Part shown: positions 54,180 to 63,941 of the stretch, piece by piece
Layout: each line of letters starts with the position of its first letter
How positions within the stretch are numbered: the first letter of the stretch is position 1
DNA from: Chryseobacterium jejuense
Lineage (GTDB): Bacteria > Bacteroidota > Bacteroidia > Flavobacteriales > Weeksellaceae
DNA length: 64,000 nt
Assembly (NCBI RefSeq): GCF_017877355.1
Contig: NZ_JAGIPR010000006.1
Coordinates: 62,001 to 126,000 of the forward strand
Direction of reading: 5' to 3'
Translations under genes and position numbers: made by a program
Notes under the pieces: model-generated
Seen by the model: the letters and a program-made list of their open reading frames with translations, nothing else
Databases searched by the model: none
What the model was told of the DNA's origin: nothing

Positions 54180-55094
54180 TCAATTAAATAACTGTCTGTA
54201 ACTTAAAGGTGTTTGATCTGTTTTCTTTTTAAATAATTTATTGAAAGACTGTGGATGTTCAAACCCTAATGCATAAGCAACTTCCGATACTGAAAAATTA
54301 GTTGCTGTGAGATACTCTTTTGCTTTTTCAATCAACTTCTCATGAATATGTTGCTGTGCATTCTGTCCTGTGATATTCCTTAACATATCACTGAGATAAT
54401 GAGGTGAGAGATTGAGTTCCGAAGCCAGAAACTCCACAGTAGGAAGCCCGGTTGTCAACGTTTGCTGATCATTAAAATAATCCGCCAGAACTTTTTCCAT
54501 TTTAGTCAGAAGATCACTATTCACAGCCTTTCTTGTAATGAACTGTCTTTTATAAAAACGATTGCTATAATTGAGGAGAACTTCAGTATAGGAAACAATC
54601 ACATCCTGACTTACTTCATCAATGGCAGTATTCAATTCATTTTTAATACTGTCCAGAAGCCCTTTCATAATCGTCTTTTCCTGATCAGACAAATGAAGAG
54701 CTTCATTGGTATCATAAGAAAAGAACCCAAGGTTTTTTATATTTTTTGCCAGAGGATAGTTTCTGATAAAATCCGGATGGATCAAAAGTGTAGAGCCACA
54801 GTATTCTGCATTCTCTTCAGGAGAAAGTATCTGTCCCGGAGCTGTAAACATCATTCCGCCTTCATTAAAATCATAATATCCTTGTCCATACCCCATTTTT
54901 CCGCTTGTAGAATATTTATAGGAAATTTTATAGAAATTAAACATAAAGCTTCTTCCCGCCCAATCCTCTTTTATGCTCATCTTTTCATTATCTATAAGAC
55001 TCACCAATGGATGAAGCGGACCCGGAAGCTGCAGCAAATTGTGTAACTCCGATATTGAAGAAATTTTTATTATAGAATTTTCTTTCTTTTCCAT
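54180..55094 (-). CDS. AraC-family transcriptional regulator
   Basis: 304 residues. An N-terminal domain with YGQGYYDFNEGGMMFTAPGQILSP, and C-terminal HTH LPTVEFLASELNLSPHYLSDMLRNITGQNAQQHIHEKLIEKAKEYL and FSVSEVAYALGFEHPQSFNKLFKKKTDQTPLSYRQ. It lies downstream of an SDR gene on the same strand (77 bases), a pairing common for AraC/SDR loci in Bacteroidota. Confidence 0.9.
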   Translation of the reverse strand: MEKKENSIIKISSISELHNLLQLPGPLHPLVSLIDNEKMSIKEDWAGRSFMFNFYKISYKYSTSGKMGYGQGYYDFNEGGMMFTAPGQILSPEENAEYCGSTLLIHPDFIRNYPLAKNIKNLGFFSYDTNEALHLSDQEKTIMKGLLDSIKNELNTAIDEVSQDVIVSYTEVLLNYSNRFYKRQFITRKAVNSDLLTKMEKVLADYFNDQQTLTTGLPTVEFLASELNLSPHYLSDMLRNITGQNAQQHIHEKLIEKAKEYLTATNFSVSEVAYALGFEHPQSFNKLFKKKTDQTPLSYRQLFN

Positions 55095-55171
55095 ATCATA
55101 AAGTTATTATTTTTTCATGAAATGTAATGCAAAAAACATTTCAATCTACACTGTATAAAACTGACAGACAA

Positions 55172-55969
55172 TTAAATAAACTGCTTGCCTAATTGTTCTC
55201 TGAATAACTCATCACCCAATTCCTTGCGTTGTGCATATAAAGCTTTTGCATCCTCACCCGCCACATATCTTAACTGCTTTTTATCATCTGTAGCCGCTTC
55301 ATAAACTACTGCTGCAATTTGTTCCGGTGTAGAAGCAGCCTCCATCATTCCTTCCATACCGGAATACAGAGAATTAATCATTTCTTCATAGGCAGGACTC
55401 GTTGCAGAATCCAGAGAACGGCTTACAAAATCAGTTTTAATTCCTCCGGGAGAAACAGTTTTTATATCTATCCCGAATTGATTCAATTCAAAAGCCATAC
55501 TTTCACTCCAACCCTCTAAAGCCCATTTTGTAGCATGATAAATTGAATTCAAAGGGAAAGCCATTAATCCACCAATGGATGTTGTTGAAATGAACATACC
55601 TTTCTTTTTCTCTCTGAAATAAGGAATGAATTCTTGAGTAACACGAATTGTACCCAATAAATTTGTATTCAGCTGTCTTACAATCTGCTCATCGCTTAGC
55701 GCTTCCAAAGGCCCTAAAAGACCATAACCGGCATTGTTAAAAACTACATCCACATCCCCAGATTCCAGTGATTGTTTTACGGCAGCCTGTATCTGTTCCG
55801 GTTGGGTAACATCCAATGGGAGCACCATTACATTCTCCAGAGAAGCAAGATCTGATGCCACTTCAGGATTTCGCATGGTAGCAATTACTTTCCATCCTTT
55901 TTGCTGAAATAATTGTGCAGTAGCTTTACCTAATCCTGTAGAAGCTCCTGTTATAAAAATTGTTTTCAT
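55172..55969 (-). CDS. Short-chain dehydrogenase/reductase (SDR)
   Basis: 265 residues from MKTIFITGASTGLGKATAQ. NAD(P) motif TGASTGLG near residues 7-14, NNAGYG, catalytic STTSIGGL...SIYHATKWALEG (Ser, Tyr, Lys) and PGGIKTDF. Basic residues after strand 2 (TMRNPE) suggest NADP. The substrate is unknown; the adjacent AraC is a candidate regulator. Confidence 0.92.
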   Translation of the reverse strand: MKTIFITGASTGLGKATAQLFQQKGWKVIATMRNPEVASDLASLENVMVLPLDVTQPEQIQAAVKQSLESGDVDVVFNNAGYGLLGPLEALSDEQIVRQLNTNLLGTIRVTQEFIPYFREKKKGMFISTTSIGGLMAFPLNSIYHATKWALEGWSESMAFELNQFGIDIKTVSPGGIKTDFVSRSLDSATSPAYEEMINSLYSGMEGMMEAASTPEQIAAVVYEAATDDKKQLRYVAGEDAKALYAQRKELGDELFREQLGKQFI

Positions 55970-56180
55970 TTTTTCTTGTTTAAAATTACAGGACAAAGGT
56001 CAGCATCAGAAAAAAGATATGAGTTGCCAAAACGGACTAACCTGTAGCCAAAATGGACTTTAATAAATGGAATATATATCAATGCAACAGTTTACCAATT
56101 ATCGGTACATTATCTGTTGGAATAAAAATATTTTATAAGACTCAGGGTTTTAAAAACCCTTTCATTTTGTCGTTTTTTTG

Positions 56181-56188
56181 TAAGTTTG
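56181..56188 (+). promoter_or_regulatory. -7 element TAAGTTTG of the SNF2 helicase gene
   Basis: Exact TAnnTTTG, 15 bases before the ATG at 56204. Confidence 0.5.
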
Positions 56189-56203
56189 CTCTGATCAATT
56201 TTT

Positions 56204-59200
56204 ATGGCAGAATATATTCTTGAAAACATTAATATCAGTACCCTTTCCGTATATGATTTACTAAAGCATACCTCAGAAAGTTCATTTATTGGAATCACTG
56301 ATTTTCGTGAAGTTTATCCCATTGCCATTGAAAATAATACAGGAATCTTTACAAAAAAATCTTCCCTGCATGATTTCCCTGCGGTTTCTATAAGCCGGAT
56401 AAACAACTCATTGCTTTGCAGCTGCACTTGTGAGAATGCTAAAGCTCAGCTTTGTATTCATCAGGCAGAAATCATCCATTGTATTCTGGAAGAAAAAAAT
56501 TACCGGATCTTCTTTGATGATATACTCCGTAAGAAAACATTACTTCCCAAAGCCAAAAGCTATGGTTTAGAAAATGAACCGGATCTTGACCAATATTTTC
56601 AGCCGGAACTGAAGGAAGGAAAACTTGAAATTTCGCCCAAAATCAAGGAAATGCTTCCTATGGATGAGCAGATGTTCCAAAGAGAGCTTCTGCCCCAGCT
56701 TCCTTCTAAACTGGATGAACTGGCAGCACTGGAAACAGGCAAAAAACAAATATTGGTTATCGGTAAACACCGATACTACAATCATCTGGTATTTTCCCTC
56801 ATGGAAGCAGAAATCACACAAACCGGGAAAATAAAAAATCCGGTTACTTCAGTAGATGCAATGCAATTGATATGGAAAGCCGAGAAACCTTTGGATATAA
56901 AATTCTACACTGCTATTTCTTCTTTTCAGAATAATTACAATGAAGATTATAATGCTGCTGAGTTGGAAGCTTTGAAGCTCATTGTGAAAAATCCTCTCGA
57001 TCTGGAAGTGTACTATCATGACCGTGAAATCACAGAAACAATCTCCGCAAAGTCATTAACACCCACTAAACTTAATACTTTAGATGCGGATGTACAACTC
57101 TCTGTATTTAAGAAAGATCCATTCTATGAAATTACTGGAGAATTGCTATTTAATGATTCTTCTGTTCCTTTTAAAAATATAGTGATAAGGAATGAGTATT
57201 TCGTATATAACAATCAAACATTCAGCCTAATAGACCATCCTGACATACTCAGAATTATCAGATTTTTCAAGGCTAACAATGAGATCTTACTGATTCATTC
57301 TTCAAAATTTGAGGATTTTATGAAACAAATTTTATCTAACCTTGAAGAACATATACATATAAATTACAGCTACATACAGACTGCAACAAAAGTACAGCTT
57401 GAAGAAAAAAAATTTCAGACAGAAAGAGTTATTTATCTTCGACAGCAGGACAATTATATTGGAATTACGCCTGTCATGAAATACGGACAGGTAGAAGTTC
57501 CGGTATATTCCAGAAAGCAGATTTTCGATACCGATCAGAATGGAAACCCTTTCAAAATAGAAAGAAATGATGCTGCAGAAGCCCGCTTTACTTCTTTGGT
57601 AATGCAACAGCACCCTGACTTTGAAGAACAGATGGATAGCTACCAGTACTTCTATCTGCACAGGGATAAATTCCTTGATGATAACTGGTTTTTGAACGCT
57701 TTTGAACTATGGAGAAATGAAGGCATTATCATTTTAGGTTTTAATGAATTAAAAAACAACAAACTGAATCCTCACCGCGCCAAGATTAACATTCAGATCA
57801 CCAGTGGGCTGGATTGGTTTAACGCGAAGTTAAAAGTAGGTTTTGGTCAGAAAGAAGCTACTTTGAAACAGCTTCACAGAACAATCCGCAATAAAAGTAA
57901 ATTTGTCCAGTTGGATGATGGCAGCCTGGGTATTCTTCCTGAGGAATGGATGGATAAGATTGCTGCCTATTTTCAAGCCGGAGAGATTGATGAAGAACTA
58001 TTAAAGATTCCGAAAATCAACTTTACAGAAATCTCCTCCCTTTTTGAAAAGGAAGTATTAAGTACTGAGATTCAGAATGAAATTGCCACGTATTCTACTC
58101 AGTTTTCGACTTTTAAAAATATTCCTCATATCAATATTCCTGCGGAATTAAATGCGGAATTAAGAGATTATCAGCATGATGGATTAAATTGGCTCAATTT
58201 TCTGGATGGTTTCAACTTCGGAGGCTGTCTTGCGGATGATATGGGACTGGGAAAAACCCTTCAGATCATTGCATTTATTCTTTCCCAGAGAGAAAAACGA
58301 GGACATACCACCAATCTTGTAGTAGTACCTACTTCCCTGCTTTTCAACTGGCAGGAAGAGATCGGTAAGTTTGCCCCTTCTATAAAAGTTTTAGTACATT
58401 ATGGTCCGGACCGGCTAAAAACAACTTCTCATCTGGCAGATTATGAAGTAATTCTCACCAGCTACGGAATGTTGCTTTCTGATATCCGTTTTCTTAAAAC
58501 TTTTAATTTCAATTATATTTTTCTTGATGAGTCTCAGACTATTAAGAACCCTAATTCTGAAAGATATAAAGCAGCAAGACTTCTTCAGGCCAGAAACAGG
58601 ATTGTTTTAACAGGTACTCCTATTGAAAACAGCACTTTTGATCTTTACAGTCAGCTTTCCTTTGCCTGCCCGGGTTTATTGGGTAGTAAACAGTCTTTCA
58701 AAGATATTTATGCTATTCCCATTGATAAATTTGAATACAGTAAACGGGCACTGGAACTTCAGCAGAAAATAAAACCGTTTATTCTCCGCAGAACAAAGAA
58801 ACAGGTTGCCAAAGAACTTCCGGAGAAAACGGAAACCGTTATTTATTGTGAAATGAACACAGAACAACGCAGGATTTATGATGCTTATGAAAAAGAGCTT
58901 CGCGAGTTTATTGCTGCCAATGATGACGATGATCTTAATAAAAACAGCATGCATGTTCTTACAGGTCTTACGAGGCTCAGACAGATCTGTAACTCTCCTG
59001 TACTGATTAAAGAAGGATATTCCGGAGAACATGCGGTTAAAATTGAGATTCTGATGGAGCAGATCCTTGGAAAATCAAAAGACCATAAAATCCTTGTATT
59101 CTCTCAATTTGTTGGGATGCTCGATTTATTGAAACCTGAACTGGAACGTCACGGAATTCCTTTCGAATATCTTACCGGACAAACCAAAGACAGAGGGAAG

Positions 59201-59542
59201 AAAGTGGCTAATTTCCAGGAAAATGAAGACATCCGGGTCTTTTTAATAAGCTTAAAGGCTGGAGGTGTTGGTCTTAATCTTACTCAGGCTGATTATATTT
59301 ACCTGATTGATCCATGGTGGAATCCAGCCACTGAAAACCAAGCTATTGACCGAAGTTATCGTATAGGACAGACTAAAAATGTAATTGCTGTCCGTATGAT
59401 CTGTTCCAATACGGTGGAAGAGAAAATTCTTACCCTTCAGAAAAAGAAAACCCTATTGGCTCAAAATCTTCTTAAAACAGATGGTACAAAGTTTCAGGGA
59501 CTTTCAAAACAGGATCTGCTGGATATTTTGGATCAGGAATAA
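56204..59542 (+). CDS. SWIM zinc-finger SNF2-family helicase
   Basis: 1112 residues. An N-terminal SWIM-like finger (C74-x-C76 ... C84-x-H86), a long middle region (about 100-620) of unclear fold, then a full SWI2/SNF2 motor: Walker A DDMGLGKT (678-685), DESQ box (775-778), TGTPIENS, and a helicase C-terminal lobe with GGVGLNL, DPWWNPATENQAIDRSYRIGQ. Bacterial members move on double-stranded DNA or displace proteins such as RNA polymerase; the specific role is unknown. Monocistronic. Confidence 0.92.
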   Translation: MAEYILENINISTLSVYDLLKHTSESSFIGITDFREVYPIAIENNTGIFTKKSSLHDFPAVSISRINNSLLCSCTCENAKAQLCIHQAEIIHCILEEKNYRIFFDDILRKKTLLPKAKSYGLENEPDLDQYFQPELKEGKLEISPKIKEMLPMDEQMFQRELLPQLPSKLDELAALETGKKQILVIGKHRYYNHLVFSLMEAEITQTGKIKNPVTSVDAMQLIWKAEKPLDIKFYTAISSFQNNYNEDYNAAELEALKLIVKNPLDLEVYYHDREITETISAKSLTPTKLNTLDADVQLSVFKKDPFYEITGELLFNDSSVPFKNIVIRNEYFVYNNQTFSLIDHPDILRIIRFFKANNEILLIHSSKFEDFMKQILSNLEEHIHINYSYIQTATKVQLEEKKFQTERVIYLRQQDNYIGITPVMKYGQVEVPVYSRKQIFDTDQNGNPFKIERNDAAEARFTSLVMQQHPDFEEQMDSYQYFYLHRDKFLDDNWFLNAFELWRNEGIIILGFNELKNNKLNPHRAKINIQITSGLDWFNAKLKVGFGQKEATLKQLHRTIRNKSKFVQLDDGSLGILPEEWMDKIAAYFQAGEIDEELLKIPKINFTEISSLFEKEVLSTEIQNEIATYSTQFSTFKNIPHINIPAELNAELRDYQHDGLNWLNFLDGFNFGGCLADDMGLGKTLQIIAFILSQREKRGHTTNLVVVPTSLLFNWQEEIGKFAPSIKVLVHYGPDRLKTTSHLADYEVILTSYGMLLSDIRFLKTFNFNYIFLDESQTIKNPNSERYKAARLLQARNRIVLTGTPIENSTFDLYSQLSFACPGLLGSKQSFKDIYAIPIDKFEYSKRALELQQKIKPFILRRTKKQVAKELPEKTETVIYCEMNTEQRRIYDAYEKELREFIAANDDDDLNKNSMHVLTGLTRLRQICNSPVLIKEGYSGEHAVKIEILMEQILGKSKDHKILVFSQFVGMLDLLKPELERHGIPFEYLTGQTKDRGKKVANFQENEDIRVFLISLKAGGVGLNLTQADYIYLIDPWWNPATENQAIDRSYRIGQTKNVIAVRMICSNTVEEKILTLQKKKTLLAQNLLKTDGTKFQGLSKQDLLDILDQE

Positions 59543-59721
59543 AATATTGAAAATATTTGAACCATTAAGATGTTTTTATGGGGTTAAGAATAGTTACGAA
59601 ACCAGCAAGCTATTTATACAAACCAGGTTCTTAATTCATCTTTGATGAAGCTTAACTTTCCTTACCATCTTAATTCTCTTAATGATTTGAGTTTAATCTT
59701 TTTCAATCAAAAGTTTTTAGC
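59543..59721. other. Non-coding AT-rich spacer with degenerate inverted repeat
   Basis: No gene. CATTAAGATG near the left edge and CATCTTAAT...CTTAATG further right are inverted copies, resembling decayed intergenic palindromic repeats. Confidence 0.35.
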
Positions 59722-59756
59722 ACAAAACAAAACCGACAGATAAAATCTGCCGGTAA
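59722..59756 (-). terminator. Terminator of the GEVED/T9SS cargo gene
   Basis: CCGACAGAT (59735-59743) pairs with ATCTGCCGG (59747-59755) with one mismatch; on the minus strand a T-rich tail follows (59722-59734). Confidence 0.7.
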
Positions 59757-59795
59757 AAAAACAAAAATTGATATGGATATGATTAGATATGTGTT

Positions 59796-61100
59796 TTATT
59801 TTTTAATAACCTTTTCAGTGATTATTTTTTTGTCTCTTGTCTGTATTTTAATCAGATAAGTTCCTGGAACAAAACTGTTCATATTCACCATTTCTGACTT
59901 CCCTTCTGAAAGCTTTTGCCCTGAAATGTTATAAACTTCATACTTCTCCAGTCCTTCTTTCATTCTGATTGTTACATTTCCAGAGGTTGGATTAGGGTAT
60001 ATTTTCACTTCAATAGATGTATCCTTAGAAACTTCAGTAGTAGCAAGACTTTCCGGGTGTATATTGATTGTATAATCTTCTACCTGGCCAATGAACCAGC
60101 CTGCAGGACAAGGCAGATTCTCCAGCGTTCCCATCCATGAATTGGATTCGTAAGCTTTAACCAGTCGGAAACGTGTATTCCCCAACAATGCATGAGCAGG
60201 AATAGTAATGGTTTCTGAAGTAACTCCAGATTCATGACCGGAAACCGGATTTGAATTGTCCAGATACCCCAGATTAAACTTTTCATCAGCATCAAACTGA
60301 TTGTTATGATTAAAATCGATGTAAGCATAAGCAGAAACCGTTGTTTGCCCATGAGTTCCTCCTGTTACAGTGATCGGATATCCATTTCCACGGCTTAGAT
60401 TAAAGACAGAACCTGTAAAGTCCTCTATAACTGCAGAGTTTCCACCCATTGGGCTCTCATTTTCAATTCCAGCAAATTCCACCTTAGTTATTTCACTCAC
60501 TGTAAGACTTGTTACCCCTTCAGCACCACAATAAGGAGACGGAAAAGTGGAGCCATTTCCCTGAATATTCACTGTATAATCCTCTGTTTGACCAGCTCTT
60601 AAGCCAGAATCACAAGCAGAATGAATGGAATTCTCAGCATTAGGATCCGAATAAGCAGACACATTTGTATTTTTAAGAACTCTCATTCTCTTACTACCAG
60701 CAGATACGTTAGCAGGTATCACAATGTCACTGTCGATGGTAAAAGCATTAGCTGGATTAGCAGCTTCCAGCCTTCCTATATAAAAACCCTCTCCTGCATC
60801 ATCAAAACTACCATTCCCGTTAAAATCAATATAAACCATTACATCACTGGGAAAAGTGCTTGAGGGCCCTTTAATTGCTATTGGATATGCATTTCCAGCT
60901 ACCAGATCAGTGGACAATGAAGTAAAGTCTTCATATTCCTGAGCTGTTGATGAATTGGTTGATGATGGATTATTGATACTCCCAAAGGAGATATTGCTTA
61001 TCATATTACTTCCTGCACCATACTGAAAAGTCGGAGTGCAGTATTGAGCTTTGCTCAGCCCACATAATACGATAACAGAAAGAGTAGTTATTTTTTTCAT
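59796..61100 (-). CDS. GEVED-domain secreted protein with T9SS type A sorting domain
   Basis: 434 residues from MKKITTLSVIVLCGLSKAQ; the -7 element at 61124-61131 favours this ATG over 61112 and excludes 61148. Two GEVED domains: VMVYIDFNGNGSFDDAGEGFYIG...GQTEDYTVNI and AYIDFNHNNQFDADEKFNLGYL...GQVEDYTINI, each with an Asp-rich calcium-like loop. The C-terminus VKIYPNPTSGNVTIRM...YEVYNISGQKLS...FVPGTYLIKIQTRDKKIITEKVIKK is a sorting domain. Surface adhesin-like or enzyme accessory role is inference. Confidence 0.9.
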   Translation of the reverse strand: MKKITTLSVIVLCGLSKAQYCTPTFQYGAGSNMISNISFGSINNPSSTNSSTAQEYEDFTSLSTDLVAGNAYPIAIKGPSSTFPSDVMVYIDFNGNGSFDDAGEGFYIGRLEAANPANAFTIDSDIVIPANVSAGSKRMRVLKNTNVSAYSDPNAENSIHSACDSGLRAGQTEDYTVNIQGNGSTFPSPYCGAEGVTSLTVSEITKVEFAGIENESPMGGNSAVIEDFTGSVFNLSRGNGYPITVTGGTHGQTTVSAYAYIDFNHNNQFDADEKFNLGYLDNSNPVSGHESGVTSETITIPAHALLGNTRFRLVKAYESNSWMGTLENLPCPAGWFIGQVEDYTINIHPESLATTEVSKDTSIEVKIYPNPTSGNVTIRMKEGLEKYEVYNISGQKLSEGKSEMVNMNSFVPGTYLIKIQTRDKKIITEKVIKK

Positions 61101-61123
61101 AGAGTTCTTCATTTTTATGGAGA

Positions 61124-61131
61124 CAAATTTA
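61124..61131 (-). promoter_or_regulatory. -7 element TAAATTTG of the GEVED gene
   Basis: Exact TAnnTTTG on the minus strand, 23 bases before the ATG at 61100. Confidence 0.5.
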
Positions 61132-61261
61132 TATTTATTTAGAATCAATAAAAATAAGAAAGTAATGATATTTATCAGTTTAAAGACATTTATCCTTAAA
61201 ACACTAAAAAATAAGCAATGAAATCAAAGTTAATTATATAGTTGTCAATAAGTTTGAATCA

Positions 61262-61921
61262 TTAGCGTTTTTGAATTATTTCTCTGGCATTTTGCTTATG
61301 ATCCTCATATTTTTTAAAGTAAGCCTCTAATTTCCTATGGGCATCAGGATGATTAAGCTTTATTCTACCCTCTCCTTTTCCCAATAAACTTACATACCCC
61401 TGATCTATATAATCTATATTGATAGACAAAGGCTGTTTCCAGTCTAGTGTTCCGCTAATATGAAGATATTTAAGGTTTTTAATTCCTCTTAAGCCATCAA
61501 AGCTGGAAACTTTCCTGAGATTTTCAAAATGCAATGCTTTCAGTTTTGGAAGATTTTGGAACGGAGACAGATCTGAAAAGCCTGAAACATATTCCAATGA
61601 TAATTCTTCTAAATCTGTCAGAGAACTGATAAATTAAATATCATTAGCACGGAAATACTTTATTCTTAACCTTTTAAGACTCCTCATCTCAGCAATTGCT
61701 TTAATTTGTTAAGGATTAGGTTGATCCAGATTTGTTTCTTCAAGGTTGGGACACTCAAAGATCAGTTTCCAGTTTTGATGATGCTTACCTATTGTTAAAA
61801 CCTGAACCAATCCAGGATCAGACATCTCTTTATCCACAGAATATGACAGCGTATGATGGGTTGAAGTTATTTTCCAATAATGATCTATTTTTCCTAATAA
61901 TCCTTCACTTTCCTGTTTCAT
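61262..61921 (-). pseudogene. Leucine-rich-repeat-like protein gene with two in-frame TAA codons
   Basis: One continuous frame of about 220 codons from MKQESEGLLGKIDHYWK is interrupted twice by TAA, after LDQPNP and after YFRANDI. All three parts carry LRR-like periodicity (NLEETNLDQPN; SLKRLRIKYFRANDI; LEELSLEYVSGFSDLSPFQNLPKLKALHFENLRKVSSFDGLRGIKNLKYLHIS). No frameshift is needed. It appears to be a decaying gene; no signal peptide is visible. Confidence 0.7.
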
Positions 61922-61996
61922 ACCTGATATTTCTTATGGATGTAAATAATGCCCAAAATCCTTTGAGTCCTCTTTTTGCTGTATAAAAATAGGTAT

Positions 61997-63172
61997 TTAA
62001 TTCAGGTTTTCAATAAGAACGGCTGAAGCTCCACCACCACCATTACAAATCGCAGCAATACCATACTTACCTCCTTCCTGACGCAATACATTCACTAATG
62101 TCGCCATAATCCTTGCTCCGGAGGCTCCAATCGGATGTCCCATAGCTACAGCGCCGCCATATACATTTACTTTGTCCAGATCATAGCCAAGGATCTGCTG
62201 ATTGGACAGAATTACAGAAGAATAGGCTTCATTGATTTCAAAATAATCAATATCAGACAGACTAAGTCCCGTGATTTTAAGAACTTTTTGAATAGCAACT
62301 GAGGGAGAAGTCGTAAACCATTCCGGGGATTGAGCGGCATCAGCATACGCTATAATTCTAGCCAATGGTTTAAGAGCATACTTCTGTACAGCTTCTGAAG
62401 AACCCAATAATAGTGCTGCTGCCCCATCGTTCAGATTACTTGAATTGGCTGCAGTGAGCATACCATCATTTTCAAAAGCCGGTTTAAGCAGGGAAATCTT
62501 TTCAGGAATAAGTTTATCTATATCTTCATCTCTTTCTATAAAAACAGCTCCTTTCTTTCCTTCTATTGAGATACTGAACAATTCAGCATTGAATTTGTTT
62601 CCGGCTGCTGCTTCCTGAGCTCTTTGGTAGGACATTAAAGCATAATCATCCAGTTGTTGCCTTGTTAAGCCGTATTTTTTAACGCCTAACTCTGCAGCAC
62701 TTCCCATGTGAAAATCATGATACACATCCCAAAGACCATCTTTTATCAACCCATCTGTAAATTGGGTATCTCCCAATTTCTGACCTTTCCGTAGATAATT
62801 ATAGTGAGGCACATTGCTCATGCTTTCCATTCCGCCTGTCATAACAAGATTTTCCAATCCGAGTTGGATCTGCTGTGCTCCGATCATTGCTGCTTTCATT
62901 CCGGAAGCACACACTTTATTAACCGTTGTAGCATCTTTGTCTACCGGAATTTTTGAAAAAATAGCGGCCTGCCTCGCTGGTGACTGCCCTACACCTGCAC
63001 TTAAAACATTTCCCATGTATACACTATCTATATTTTCCGGGGAAATCAATACACTTTCATAAGTCTTTTGTATAGCCATAGCTCCCAGCTGAGACGCTGT
63101 AAAATTGGACAGACTTCCCATAAAACCTCCAATAGGAGTTCTTTTTGCTGCAATAATGAATGCTTCTTTCAT
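61997..63172 (-). CDS. Acetyl-CoA C-acetyltransferase (AtoB-like thiolase)
   Basis: 391 residues. Catalytic C88 (NKVCASGMKA), H346 (GHPIGASGAR) and C376 (AICNGGGGASA). The opening KEAFIIAAKRTPIGGFMGSLS is that of acetoacetyl-CoA thiolases. It condenses or cleaves two acetyl units (acetoacetyl-CoA). It is transcribed alone from a promoter covered by two TetR-type operators, which suggests induction by a small molecule. Confidence 0.92.
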   Translation of the reverse strand: MKEAFIIAAKRTPIGGFMGSLSNFTASQLGAMAIQKTYESVLISPENIDSVYMGNVLSAGVGQSPARQAAIFSKIPVDKDATTVNKVCASGMKAAMIGAQQIQLGLENLVMTGGMESMSNVPHYNYLRKGQKLGDTQFTDGLIKDGLWDVYHDFHMGSAAELGVKKYGLTRQQLDDYALMSYQRAQEAAAGNKFNAELFSISIEGKKGAVFIERDEDIDKLIPEKISLLKPAFENDGMLTAANSSNLNDGAAALLLGSSEAVQKYALKPLARIIAYADAAQSPEWFTTSPSVAIQKVLKITGLSLSDIDYFEINEAYSSVILSNQQILGYDLDKVNVYGGAVAMGHPIGASGARIMATLVNVLRQEGGKYGIAAICNGGGGASAVLIENLN

Positions 63173-63192
63173 AGTTTTGTTTATTTAAAAAA

Positions 63193-63206
63193 ATACCAAT
63201 CGGTAT
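63193..63206. promoter_or_regulatory. TetR-type operator, proximal copy
   Basis: ATACC-AATC-GGTAT inverted repeat 21 bases before the thiolase ATG; shares the half CGGTATATT with the distal copy. Centres are 70 bp apart. Confidence 0.65.
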
Positions 63207-63245
63207 ATTAAGGGGTGAAAATTTCCATTTATTTTACTATTCAGA

Positions 63246-63253
63246 CAAATATA
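63246..63253 (-). promoter_or_regulatory. -7 element TATATTTG of the thiolase gene
   Basis: Exact TAnnTTTG on the minus strand, lying between the two operators. Confidence 0.6.
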
Positions 63254-63258
63254 ACAAA

Positions 63259-63280
63259 AAATATACTGATCGGTATATTT
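63259..63280. promoter_or_regulatory. TetR-type operator, distal copy over the -33 region
   Basis: AAATATAC and GTATATTT are perfect 8-base arms around TGATCG. It covers the position expected for the -33 element. Confidence 0.7.
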
Positions 63281-63440
63281 ATAAAGCAAAAAAAGATGAA
63301 ACTAATTTAAATGCCTCATCCTGTACATACTTCTATGAGCTTCGTTAATGAAATATAGTAAAGAATTCTGAATATAGAGATTCTTCGCTGCTCTCAGAAT
63401 GACAAAAGACTGTTTTTGTCATTTAAGCTAGTATCATTTC

Positions 63441-63941
63441 TTATTCTCTGCTTAACTGATCCAGCTTTTTTAGCAAGGTAGGAATTCTGTAAGGGCCATG
63501 CATTTGTTCTACATTTGCCTTCACATAATCTACATCTATTCCTTTCGCTGTTACAAAAAGCGGTGTTTTACTATCACCACGCAGAACATTTCTTCTTTGG
63601 GAATCTGGTGTTGTAAATTCATTTTTGGCAATGCCTATTACCGGATATTTCTCATGTAACGCTTCATAAAGATGTCCTCCCAGTCCTATTTTCCCATCAT
63701 TATCAAGGGTAACATATCCGTCAACGATGATAATATCTTCTTCTTTTACTACTATTTTATTGAGTAAGCTCAGAATACATGGCAGTTCTCTTTTGTAGAA
63801 GGCACCGCTTTCATATCCTGAACTGATGGATGTCTGCTCTGTAAAGATTTCGACTTCCCGGTCGGATGTCCAGTCTTCAAAAGCAATACATACGGTATTA
63901 GCATAGTCTTCATAATAGTAAGTATCAAATGCGTAAATCAT
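63441..63941 (-). CDS. Endonuclease V-like protein (short form)
   Basis: 166 residues against about 220 for typical Nfi; the N-terminal portion before the first catalytic Asp is missing. The remaining catalytic acids fit well: D6 (YAFDTYYY), E52 (KRELP) and D74 (IIVDGY), with spacings of 46 and 22 compared with 46 and 21 in known EndoV. GLGGHLYEAL and PVIGIAKNEF also match. EndoV cuts near deoxyinosine in DNA or inosine in RNA. The short form is probably complete, since its ATG sits after an AT-rich spacer, but activity is untested. Confidence 0.75.
   Translation of the reverse strand: MIYAFDTYYYEDYANTVCIAFEDWTSDREVEIFTEQTSISSGYESGAFYKRELPCILSLLNKIVVKEEDIIIVDGYVTLDNDGKIGLGGHLYEALHEKYPVIGIAKNEFTTPDSQRRNVLRGDSKTPLFVTAKGIDVDYVKANVEQMHGPYRIPTLLKKLDQLSRE

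Noticed and set aside
53017..54183. 388-residue version of the T9SS cargo protein
   Set aside because: The extra N-terminal part would bury the signal peptide at residue 54 and run through the terminator hairpin at 54146-54172.
54462..55046. 194-residue plus-strand frame
   Set aside because: Antisense to a well-supported AraC regulator; composition (Ile/His/Phe-rich) is typical of a shadow frame.
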